Assembly: GCA_017511375.1 (NCBI GenBank)
Contig: JAFWKJ010000013.1
Coordinates: forward strand, 1-39,958
Length of the DNA stretch: 39,958 bases
Reading direction: 5' to 3'
Source of the DNA: Bacilli bacterium
GTDB lineage: Bacteria > Bacillota_I > Bacilli_A > RF39 > UBA660
The number at the start of each line of letters is the position of its first letter. Positions within the stretch are counted from its first letter, which is position 1. The notes below the pieces were generated by a model. It did no database searches. It was not told the DNA's origin and saw nothing but the letters and a program-made list of their open reading frames with translations. Below are positions 22,462 to 30,219 of the stretch, one piece after another. The translations under genes and the position numbers were made by a program.

Positions 22462-23586
22462 TTAATCACCTCTTAGTTTTAATTCCTTTAAAGATTTTTG
22501 AAAAGCATCAATAAAAGCATCAATCTCTTCTTTTGTTGTCTTATATGATAAACTAACGCGAATACTATGTCCTGCACGTTCTTTATCCATAGTAACCGCA
22601 TAAACAGCTTTTGAATAATCCCCTGTAGAACAAGCTGTTTGCGTAGATACATAAATATCATAGGCTTCTAAAGCATGTTGCATCGTTTCAGGTTTGATAG
22701 CCTTAAAACTAATATTTACAATATGAGGTAAACAAAAAGAATTACTATTAACAACTACCTCTAAATGATTTAATTTTTCTAATAAATAATCATGAATTTC
22801 TTGTACATGTCTACTCTTCTCTTCAAAATTTTCATAAACCAAACGTAAAGCTTTCGCAAAAGAAACAATTAAAGGAGTAGCAGGTGTTCCACTTCTAAAA
22901 ATCGTTGTGGATTTTCCACCATGAATTAAAGGTTCAATCACTAATCCTTCTCTTTTGACTAAACATCCTACACCCTTCATACCATAGAATTTTTGACAAG
23001 AAATAGAAGCCAAATCAACACAAGAAAAATCCACTTTTTCTTTTCCAATACTTTGTGTCACATCACTATGAAAAATCGTTTTAGAGTTTCTTCTAACCAC
23101 TTCACTAATCTTCTTCAAATCCTGATGAACGCCTACTTCACTATTAACAGAAGCGATAGAAACAAGAACTGTATCATCACGCATTAAAGAACTTAAATCT
23201 TCTAAATCAACCAAACCATTTTCATCTAATTTTACAAAGTCTACTTCATATCCATTTCGTTGTAAATACTGAATAGGTGCAATAACAGATGAATGTTCCA
23301 ATTCAGTCGTAATAATATGTTGTCCACGATTTTTATATTTTGCACATACTCCTTTGATTGCTAAATTATTTGCCTCACTCGAACCACTTGTATAAATGAT
23401 TTCTTCTTTCTTTACACCTAATATTTTCGCAATTTGTTCGGTTGAAGCATCAATAATTCTTTTTGCCTCAACGCCTAAACGATGTAAAGAGTTCGGATTC
23501 CCAATAAATTCTCTACAAGTTTTTGCATAGGATTCAATTACCTCTTCGTCAACAGGAGTCGTTGCACTATAATCCAAATAAACCAT
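22462..23586 (-). CDS. divergent cysteine desulfurase (NifS/IscS-type)
   Basis: 374 residues, PLP-dependent class V aminotransferase fold. LDYSATTP at the N-terminus, TSGSSEANNLAI, H98 in TELEHSS, PLP lysine K199 and the catalytic loop Cys C319 in TQTACSTG are present, so sulfur abstraction from cysteine is plausible. It departs from canonical IscS/NifS: the residue before the PLP lysine is Gln instead of His (SCQKFYGMKGVG) and the GGGQE string is GGKSTT. The start is the ATG behind GAGGTGA; the GTG three codons earlier is on the RBS. First of three genes with two thioredoxin-fold proteins. A TATAAT is at 23610-23615 without a good -35. Confidence 0.9.
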   Translation of the reverse strand: MVYLDYSATTPVDEEVIESYAKTCREFIGNPNSLHRLGVEAKRIIDASTEQIAKILGVKKEEIIYTSGSSEANNLAIKGVCAKYKNRGQHIITTELEHSSVIAPIQYLQRNGYEVDFVKLDENGLVDLEDLSSLMRDDTVLVSIASVNSEVGVHQDLKKISEVVRRNSKTIFHSDVTQSIGKEKVDFSCVDLASISCQKFYGMKGVGCLVKREGLVIEPLIHGGKSTTIFRSGTPATPLIVSFAKALRLVYENFEEKSRHVQEIHDYLLEKLNHLEVVVNSNSFCLPHIVNISFKAIKPETMQHALEAYDIYVSTQTACSTGDYSKAVYAVTMDKERAGHSIRVSLSYKTTKEEIDAFIDAFQKSLKELKLRGD

Positions 23587-23639
23587 ATAGGTCACCTCAC
23601 AACGTACTCATTATATCAAATTATTATCTATTAATAAAA

Positions 23640-23673
23640 TAAACTAGCAGTTGAATGACTCAACTTCTAGTTT
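23640..23673 (-). terminator. terminator of the inositol-phosphatase gene
   Basis: Stem CTAG-A-AGTTGA / TCAACT-G-CTAG around GTCAT, followed on the minus strand by TTTATTTTATT; it starts at the stop codon. Confidence 0.8.
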
Positions 23674-24448
23674 AGTAACCTTTTTTTATCTTTTGTAAGA
23701 TTTCATCATGAGATACTCCATTTGTCACAATAGCACCTTGAAGGGATCCATCATAACGCTGCGTATTTCCATAAAAGTCTGTTACCCTGCCCCCGGCCTC
23801 TTCTACAATTAAAGCAGAAGCAGCCATATCACAATTGGCATGTTCTACTCCTGGAAATAAATCACAACTAAAATATCCTGAAGCAATCGCCATACAACTT
23901 CGCGCTACACTACCAATACTAGAAATTCTTGCCTCACGCAACAAATCATGAACCATCATTAACGTATCAAACTTAGCATCATTCCACATTTCAAAATTAA
24001 TACGATAACCTAAATCCCCCAAATGCTTTTCATTGACATGAATTCTCTCTCCATTACAAAAAGCTCCTTCTCCACGAATAGCTGTATAACACTTATCAAG
24101 AAAAGGATCCATCACAACTCCCACCTGAGGAATTCCATCCACTACATAGGCAAGAGAAAAAACAGAAACTGGAATAGCATCTGCATAAACCCCTGTTCCA
24201 TCAACAGGATCACATACCCATACTTGACTTTTTTGATTGGAATCAGATTCTTCTTCCCCTAATACAGAATGATCAGGATATTTTTCGTGAACTCTTTCTA
24301 GTAAATAATGATTAATAGATTGATCCACTTCCGTTACAACAGTACTATCCTTCTTATAATTATAAGTAAAAGAAGAGTCAAAATGCTCTAACATTTCCTT
24401 TTTAGCATAGGCAGCTATCTCCAGCGCAAAATCCAAATACTCTTTCAT
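23672..24448 (-). CDS. suhB: inositol monophosphatase family protein
   Basis: 258 residues of the Li-sensitive phosphatase superfamily. Metal ligands are visible in LGEEES (~61-66) and DPVDGTG (~80-86) and near the C-terminal NCDMAASALIVEEAGG, where Asn-Cys replaces the more usual Trp before the third Asp. Acts on inositol phosphate or related sugar phosphates such as fructose bisphosphate or PAP; substrate not determinable. A strong RBS AGGAGG precedes the ATG but abuts the terminator of the upstream gene, so a promoter inside the previous gene or read-through is needed. Confidence 0.9.
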   Translation of the reverse strand: MKEYLDFALEIAAYAKKEMLEHFDSSFTYNYKKDSTVVTEVDQSINHYLLERVHEKYPDHSVLGEEESDSNQKSQVWVCDPVDGTGVYADAIPVSVFSLAYVVDGIPQVGVVMDPFLDKCYTAIRGEGAFCNGERIHVNEKHLGDLGYRINFEMWNDAKFDTLMMVHDLLREARISSIGSVARSCMAIASGYFSCDLFPGVEHANCDMAASALIVEEAGGRVTDFYGNTQRYDGSLQGAIVTNGVSHDEILQKIKKGY

Positions 24449-24458
24449 AAAACCTCCT

Positions 24459-24489
24459 AAAAAACACTAATACTACTTATTAGTGTTTT
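24459..24489 (-). terminator. terminator next to the suhB ribosome-binding site
   Basis: Stem AAAACACTAAT / ATTAGTGTTTT, 7-nt loop, T6 tract on the minus strand, then within a few bases AGGAGG of suhB. The position allows either plain termination or attenuation of suhB. Confidence 0.8.
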
Positions 24490-24739
24490 GATAATAATCT
24501 CTCTCAGAAATAGATTCAGAAATAGATTCTAAATCTTCTTCCACAATATCCATATCCGATAATATACTTTCTATTTCATAAATGATTTCTTTTAAACTAT
24601 GACACTTTAAGTAATCAATTTTGTATCTTTTTAAAACATCTATTTCATGATTCGTAAGCATCACATTTTTATTAATAGTTTGTAACTCATTAGAAGAAAA
24701 ATCCATTTCCCCTACCAATTTCTCAATATCATAATCCAT
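24473..24739 (-). CDS. hypothetical acidic helical protein
   Basis: 88 residues, unknown. Predominantly helical and acidic (ESILSDMDIVEEDLESISESISE), no signal peptide or span. The ATG overlaps the upstream stop codon as TGATG, so it is translationally coupled to the 174-residue membrane-anchored protein. Its 3' end runs into a terminator. Confidence 0.7.
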   Translation of the reverse strand: MDYDIEKLVGEMDFSSNELQTINKNVMLTNHEIDVLKRYKIDYLKCHSLKEIIYEIESILSDMDIVEEDLESISESISERDYYQNTNK

Positions 24740-25263
24740 CACTTACATGCATATCCTTTATTCTTTAAATACATCATAAACTCTCCTGAAGTATAATTAT
24801 CTCCCACTTGTAGAGCAATAACATTACTACTCTTTGTATTAGTATCTATATGAATAATAAGTTCTCCATTGTTATCAGCAAAAGAAATATTATCTAACAA
24901 AACAAGTTCATTATCAGACACTTCAATATTATTGACAACATTATTTCCTGTAATCACACAACTAGAATGATCCTCTAAGTATTCCACTGTATATTCTAAT
25001 GAATTTTTAATTCCCACTAAGTTTTGTTCTTTTCGATTATACTTATCGGGTAAAGTAATCTTTTTCATAACAGATAAAGACGTAATTTTTTTACCATCTA
25101 AATCGGCCGTTACTGTCTCTTTCAATGTAATATTTGAATCAAAGGTAGTTGTTTTTTCACACACAACCACTGTTTGTTTAATCGTCATAAACAAATACAC
25201 GATGATACAAATAAAAATAAAAGTAATAATAATAGGTAATTTCATACTTTTTCTAGTATTCAT
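24739..25263 (-). CDS. membrane-anchored extracytoplasmic protein, unknown
   Basis: 174 residues. N-terminal membrane span (~8-28, LPIIITFIFICIIVYLFM) then a beta-rich extracytoplasmic domain with two Cys in the body (VVVCEKTTTF and SSCVITGN) and a C-terminal motif YLKNKGYACK. No family recognised. The start ATG (MNTRKS) is behind AAGAGGTG; a GTG three codons earlier overlaps that RBS. Coupled to the following 88-residue gene and located 55 nt after phosphoketolase, separated from it by a terminator. Confidence 0.75.
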   Translation of the reverse strand: MNTRKSMKLPIIITFIFICIIVYLFMTIKQTVVVCEKTTTFDSNITLKETVTADLDGKKITSLSVMKKITLPDKYNRKEQNLVGIKNSLEYTVEYLEDHSSCVITGNNVVNNIEVSDNELVLLDNISFADNNGELIIHIDTNTKSSNVIALQVGDNYTSGEFMMYLKNKGYACK

Positions 25264-25295
25264 AATTGACACCTCTTAAATATTATATCATAAAA

Positions 25296-25320
25296 ATAAA
25301 AGAATACATGGATTCTTTTA
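25296..25320 (-). terminator. terminator of phosphoketolase
   Basis: Stem AAAAGAAT / ATTCTTTT with a 5-nt loop and TTATTTTTA on the minus strand, overlapping the stop codon. Confidence 0.7.
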
Positions 25321-27654
25321 TTTATTATTCTCCCATTTCCATTCACGAATGTAACTTAAATCTTCCCCATATTCAGCAATATAATTTTTATGTTTTTCAA
25401 GCATATCATAACACCATTTTATAAGAACTTGACTTGTTTTCGCATAACGAGGGATTTCATTTAAAGCCGCAATAACAAGATGGAATCGATCTATTTCATT
25501 TTGAACACGAATATCGAAAGAGGTTGTAATAGTTCCTTCTTCTTTATAACCGTGAACATGTAAGTCCCTATTATGTCTCTTATAGGTTAATTGATGAATC
25601 AAAGATGGATAACCATGGAAATTAAATATAATTGGTTTGTCTTTGGTGAAAACCTCATCATATTCCTCATCTGTTAATCCATGAGGATGTGTATCAGAAG
25701 ATTGCAACTTCATTAAATCTACTACATTCACAACACGAATACGGATTCCTTTTACACTTTTTCTTAAGATATCAACAGCCGCTAAAACTTCTAAAGTAGG
25801 AGTCTCTCCACAGCATGCCATTACAATATCTGGATTTCCTTCATCATTAGAAGCAAAACCCCATATTCCCAATCCTCTCTTACAGTGAACTCTCGCTTGC
25901 GCTTTCGTTAACCATTGAGGTCTAGGATGTTTAGAAGCAATAATGACATTAACATAATTTTTTGTTTGAATACAATGATCAAAACAAGATAATAAACAGT
26001 TAGTGTCTGGTGGTAAATACATACGAACCACATCTGCTTTTTTCGTAACTAAATGATTTAAGAATCCAGGATCTTGATGAGTATATCCATTATGATCTTG
26101 TTGGAAAACATGACTAACTAATAAATAGTTTAAAGAAGCAATTGGTGCTCTCCAAGAAATCTGATTAGACACCTTCAACCATTTAGCGTGTTGACTTGCC
26201 ATAGAATCCACAATACGAATAAATGCTTCATAACTATGAATAAATCCATGACGTCCTGTTAAAAGATATCCTTCCAACATTCCTTCACATAAATGTTCTG
26301 ATAAAAAGGCATCCATAACGCGTCCTTCCGGAGATAAGAATTCATCGTGGTTTAATATCTTATAGTTCCACATTCTTTTTTCCACTTCAAAAACAGCATT
26401 TAAACGATTAGATAATGCCTCATCAGGCCCAAACATACGGAAATTATGATTATCATGATTCAATACAAACAAATCTCGAATATACTTTCCAAGTTCAGAA
26501 GTATCCTGTGCTTCCATACTGCCTGGTTTCTTAATATCTAAACAATAATTTTCCCAATCGGGAACAATGATATCTTTTAAAATAGTTCCTCCATTCGCAT
26601 AATGACTATTTCCCATACAATAGTTAATAGGAGGACATAATTCTTTTAATTCTTTGATGAGTTTTCCCTTCTCATCAAAATAATCCCTAATATCATAACT
26701 CTTTAACCATTTCTCTAAGACAGGTAAGTTTTCTGGATGTTCTCTGGTAATAGGAATGGGTACTTGATGAGCTCTAAAAGTACCTTCCATCTTTTTCGTA
26801 TCTACTTCCTTAGGTCCTGTCCATCCCTTTGGAGTCGTTAAAACAATAACTGGATAATTACCCGTTCCTTTAGAACGAACCTTTTGAATTTGTTTCCAAG
26901 CTTTATCCATAACTTTTGCCATCTCTTCATGTAATTTTAAAGAATCATTTCCTGTTACAAAATAAGCTTTCCATCCATATCCATTAAAGAAATCTTCTAA
27001 TTCATCTTGGTTCATTCTTCCTAAAATAGTTGGATTAGATATTTTATATCCATTACGATGAACAATTGGTAAAACAACCCCATCATTCTTTTTATTTAAA
27101 AATTTATTAATATGCCAACTGGTTGCAAGAGGACCTGTTTCAGCCTCTCCATCTCCTACTACACAAGCAGCAATTAAATCTCGATTATCTAAAACTGCTC
27201 CCGCAGCATGAGCTAAACTATATCCTAGTTCTCCCCCTTCATGAATAGATCCAGGTGTCTCAGGGGCTACATGAGAAGAAACACCTCCTGGGAAAGAAAA
27301 CTGTTTACATAATTTTCTTAAACCCTCTTCATCTTCTGTTATTTCAGGATAATATTTAGAATAAACTCCCTCTAAATAATTATTCGCAATCATAGCTTGC
27401 CCACCATGACCTGGTCCTGATATATAAATCATCTTTAAACTATATTTACGAATCATACGATTTAAATGCAAATAAATAAAATTTTGCCCAGGGGTTGTTC
27501 CAAAATGACCAACTACATTAGGCTTAATATCTGTAATCTCTAATGGTCTGCGTAATAAAGGATTATCAAGCAAATACATTTGAGCAACGCTTAAATAATT
27601 TAAAACACGAAAGTAAGCATCTAATCTCTCAACTTCTTTTCTAGGCATCAACAT
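25318..27654 (-). CDS. xfp: xylulose-5-phosphate/fructose-6-phosphate phosphoketolase
   Basis: 778 residues, the normal length. TPP enzyme that splits xylulose-5-P or fructose-6-P with phosphate into acetyl-phosphate plus glyceraldehyde-3-P or erythrose-4-P. Seen: NYLSVAQMYLLDNPLL and VVGHFGTTPGQNFIYLHLNR at the N-terminus, the GHGGQA string, the TPP-binding GDGEAETGPLATSW region, and QDHNGYTHQDPGFL of the second half. It implies a heterofermentative or pentose-degrading route. RBS GGGAAG is ~7 nt before the ATG; an ATG two codons later is possible. Apparently monocistronic. Confidence 0.97.
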   Translation of the reverse strand: MLMPRKEVERLDAYFRVLNYLSVAQMYLLDNPLLRRPLEITDIKPNVVGHFGTTPGQNFIYLHLNRMIRKYSLKMIYISGPGHGGQAMIANNYLEGVYSKYYPEITEDEEGLRKLCKQFSFPGGVSSHVAPETPGSIHEGGELGYSLAHAAGAVLDNRDLIAACVVGDGEAETGPLATSWHINKFLNKKNDGVVLPIVHRNGYKISNPTILGRMNQDELEDFFNGYGWKAYFVTGNDSLKLHEEMAKVMDKAWKQIQKVRSKGTGNYPVIVLTTPKGWTGPKEVDTKKMEGTFRAHQVPIPITREHPENLPVLEKWLKSYDIRDYFDEKGKLIKELKELCPPINYCMGNSHYANGGTILKDIIVPDWENYCLDIKKPGSMEAQDTSELGKYIRDLFVLNHDNHNFRMFGPDEALSNRLNAVFEVEKRMWNYKILNHDEFLSPEGRVMDAFLSEHLCEGMLEGYLLTGRHGFIHSYEAFIRIVDSMASQHAKWLKVSNQISWRAPIASLNYLLVSHVFQQDHNGYTHQDPGFLNHLVTKKADVVRMYLPPDTNCLLSCFDHCIQTKNYVNVIIASKHPRPQWLTKAQARVHCKRGLGIWGFASNDEGNPDIVMACCGETPTLEVLAAVDILRKSVKGIRIRVVNVVDLMKLQSSDTHPHGLTDEEYDEVFTKDKPIIFNFHGYPSLIHQLTYKRHNRDLHVHGYKEEGTITTSFDIRVQNEIDRFHLVIAALNEIPRYAKTSQVLIKWCYDMLEKHKNYIAEYGEDLSYIREWKWENNK

Positions 27655-27694
27655 AATAACACTTCCCTATTCTTTTTAAATTATATCAAGGTTC

Positions 27695-27725
27695 AAAAAA
27701 AAAAGAAAGATATATATCTATCTTT
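27695..27725 (-). terminator. terminator of the 146-residue protein gene
   Basis: Stem AAAGATA / TATCTTT followed by a C and a long T-tract on the minus strand, overlapping the stop codon. Confidence 0.7.
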
Positions 27726-28158
27726 TCTTTCCAATCGAACCCCAAACCTTATGAAATAAACCATTTTTTGCACTCATATAAACATATTCTTTTGATGGCT
27801 CCCTACTTGGGTCATTTTTCACTTCTTTAGGAATCATCTTTAAATCATGCTGCGACATTCTAACAATCGTTCCATCCAAACTGGTCGCACGAAAATCACT
27901 TTCTGGACACATTAAATAAGAAAGCAAATCCCCCACAGAATAAGAATCATAAAACTCAATATAATATCTTTCGGAAGGCATAAAATTAGAACGATATCCA
28001 TCCTGAATTAAAGAACGTCCATCTAATAAATCTATTTTAATAAAGGTATCTGGACTACTGATAAATTCTTCAAAAGAAGACTCTTCAAGACTCATCATTT
28101 TTTCATTACATTTTACATGAAGTATAGCAGTACCCAATACTTTTTTCTCACGTCTCAT
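27718..28158 (-). CDS. hypothetical protein
   Basis: 146 residues, not recognised. Soluble mixed alpha/beta: TAILHVKCNEKMMSLEESSF, SFIKIDLLDG-like strand (DTFIKIDLLDGRSLIQDG), then RYYIEFYDSYSVGDLLSYL and VRMSQHDLKMIPKEV. A C-terminal basic tail (GSIGKKR). The start is the ATG giving MRREKK, behind GGTGG; an in-frame GTG lies on the RBS. It sits between htpG and phosphoketolase, bounded by terminators on both sides, so it is likely its own unit. Confidence 0.7.
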   Translation of the reverse strand: MRREKKVLGTAILHVKCNEKMMSLEESSFEEFISSPDTFIKIDLLDGRSLIQDGYRSNFMPSERYYIEFYDSYSVGDLLSYLMCPESDFRATSLDGTIVRMSQHDLKMIPKEVKNDPSREPSKEYVYMSAKNGLFHKVWGSIGKKR

Positions 28159-28232
28159 TTCAACCACCAGGGCATATTATACTATAAATAGAATAAATTA
28201 TCAAGAAAAACATTATAAATATAATTTATAAC

Positions 28233-28258
28233 AAAAAAAAAGAGCCTTTAAAGACTCT
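28233..28258 (-). terminator. terminator of htpG
   Basis: Stem AGAGTCTTT / AAAGGCTCT (G-T pair) with T9 tract on the minus strand, starting next to the stop codon. Confidence 0.8.
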
Positions 28259-28259
28259 T

Positions 28260-30140
28260 CTATTTAGAAATTACTTCACAAATCAATTGACTAATCTCAG
28301 TAGGATTATCAATAGGAAGACCTGCTATAATACGAGCTTCACTATAAAGAATTTTAGCATATTTATTAAATTCATCTTTATCTTTCTTATATAAAGCTTT
28401 TAATTTTTTCGTAATAGGATGTTTCTCATTAATCTCAAGAATCATCTCTGCTTTAATTCCCATATCATTTGGCATAGCATCAAATACTTTTTGCATCTCA
28501 ATAGAAACATCGCCTTTTGTTGTTAAGCAGACAGGATGAGATTTTAACTTATTACTAAACCTAACCTCTTTCACTTCCGTAAGTTGTTCACAAAAGTCTT
28601 TCAACAAATCAGAATTATCTTCATTAGCTTTCTTAGTAGCTTCCTTCTCTTCTTCACTTTCTAAATCTAAGTTCTCATCACTAACATTTTTAAAGTTCTT
28701 TTCTTCATAAGATTGAATAGCTGTAATACAGAACTCATCTACATAATCCGTAAGATATAGGATATCATATTCTCTATCTCTAACTTGTTCCACTTGTGGA
28801 AGAGCCTTAATCTTATCAATAGAAGCCCCAGAAGCATAATAAATAGATTCTTGCCCTTCTTTCATTTCAGAAACATATTCTGATAAAGGAATCAAACGAT
28901 CATGTTTGGCAGAATAAAACATCACTAAGTCTTTTAACTTATCTTTATCTGCTCCATAGTTATTATAAACACCATACTTTAATTGAACACCAAAGGTCTT
29001 AAAGAAGGAAATATAAGTCTCTCTATCATCCTTCATCATCGTTTCCAATTCTTTACGAATTTTACTCTCAATATTTTTCGCAATCAATTTCAAACCTTGA
29101 GATTCTTGTAATAACTCACGAGAAATATTTAAACTCAAATCTTCAGAGTCAACAACTCCCTTAACAAAACTGAAATAATCTGGAAGTAAATCTGCACATT
29201 TATCCATGATAAGTACACCATTAGAATATAAAGCAAGTCCCTTTTCATATTCTTGCGTATAGTAATCAAATGGTGCATGACTAGGAATAAATAATAAAGA
29301 TTTATAAGAAGTCATTCCTTCTACAGAAGAAGAAATCACTTTTAATGGTTTATCATAATCACTAAATTTATCCATATAGAAATTATCATAATCTTCATCA
29401 CTAACATCTTTAGAAGACTTTTTCCATATAGGAACCATACTATTTAAAGTTTCTACTTCTTTATGGTCTTTATACTCATGTTTTTCTTCATCCACTAAAT
29501 CATGGTGAGTCACTTCCATCTTAATAGGGAAACTAATATAATCAGAATATTTCTTGACTAAATTCTTCAATTCATATTCATCTAAATATTTAGAATAAGA
29601 AAATTCATCGGTATCTTCTTTTATCTTTAAAACAATCTCTGTACCAATATCTTTTTTCTTAGCTTCTTTGATGGTATAGCCGTCAACCCCTTCACTTTCC
29701 CAAACATAAGAAGCATCATCATCTACACTTAAAGAAGTAACCGTAATCTTGTCACTTACCATAAAAGCAGAATAGAAACCAACACCAAATTGTCCAATAA
29801 TATTTGCTTTTTCATCTTGGCTCATATTTTCTTTAAAAGCAAGTGTACCACTCTTAGCAATTGTCCCCAAATTACTTTCTAATTCTTCTTTCGTCATACC
29901 ACAACCATTATCCACAATAGTTAAAGTACGAGAATCTTTATCGAAAGATAAATTAATCTCTAATTTATCCTTTTTTACCTTTATTTTCTTATCTGTTAAA
30001 CTTCTATAATATAGTTTATCTAATGCATCACTTGCATTACTAATTAACTCTCTTAAAAAAATATCTTTGTTGGTATAAATAGAATTAATCATCAAATCAA
30101 GTAATCGTTTTGATTCAGATTTAAACTCTTTTTTTGCCAC
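28260..30140 (-). CDS. htpG: chaperone HtpG (Hsp90)
   Basis: 626 residues. N-terminal GHKL ATPase domain with FLRELISNASDALDK, DNGCGMTKEEL and GQFGVGFYSAFMV, then the middle domain (RELLQESQGLK) and dimerisation domain. ATP-driven chaperone acting on late folding intermediates in the cytoplasm. The start is a GTG (VAKKEF), 6-9 nt behind AGGAGATGG; the frame from 30173 would place the RBS inside the gene. A consensus sigma-A promoter at 30173-30201 is overlapped by a CIRCE element, so it is probably HrcA-repressed and heat-inducible. Confidence 0.96.
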   Translation of the reverse strand: MAKKEFKSESKRLLDLMINSIYTNKDIFLRELISNASDALDKLYYRSLTDKKIKVKKDKLEINLSFDKDSRTLTIVDNGCGMTKEELESNLGTIAKSGTLAFKENMSQDEKANIIGQFGVGFYSAFMVSDKITVTSLSVDDDASYVWESEGVDGYTIKEAKKKDIGTEIVLKIKEDTDEFSYSKYLDEYELKNLVKKYSDYISFPIKMEVTHHDLVDEEKHEYKDHKEVETLNSMVPIWKKSSKDVSDEDYDNFYMDKFSDYDKPLKVISSSVEGMTSYKSLLFIPSHAPFDYYTQEYEKGLALYSNGVLIMDKCADLLPDYFSFVKGVVDSEDLSLNISRELLQESQGLKLIAKNIESKIRKELETMMKDDRETYISFFKTFGVQLKYGVYNNYGADKDKLKDLVMFYSAKHDRLIPLSEYVSEMKEGQESIYYASGASIDKIKALPQVEQVRDREYDILYLTDYVDEFCITAIQSYEEKNFKNVSDENLDLESEEEKEATKKANEDNSDLLKDFCEQLTEVKEVRFSNKLKSHPVCLTTKGDVSIEMQKVFDAMPNDMGIKAEMILEINEKHPITKKLKALYKKDKDEFNKYAKILYSEARIIAGLPIDNPTEISQLICEVISK

Positions 30141-30172
30141 AATACCATCTCCTAACTTTTGTGTACAATTCA

Positions 30173-30201
30173 TTTATACCACTCTTTTTAGCACTTGTCA
30201 A
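30173..30201 (-). promoter_or_regulatory. sigma-A promoter of htpG
   Basis: Perfect -35 TTGACA (30201..30196), exact 17-nt spacer, -10 TATAAA (30178..30173). The -35 lies in the centre of the CIRCE element. Confidence 0.85.
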
Positions 30202-30214
30202 TTGATAGTGCTAA
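30188..30214. promoter_or_regulatory. CIRCE operator (HrcA binding site)
   Basis: Reads TTAGCACTT-N9-TAGTGCTAA. The consensus is TTAGCACTC-N9-GAGTGCTAA, so 16 of 18 arm positions match and the outer 8 bp on each side are perfectly palindromic. HrcA bound here would cover the htpG -35 hexamer and spacer. Confidence 0.9.
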
Positions 30215-30219
30215 AAATG

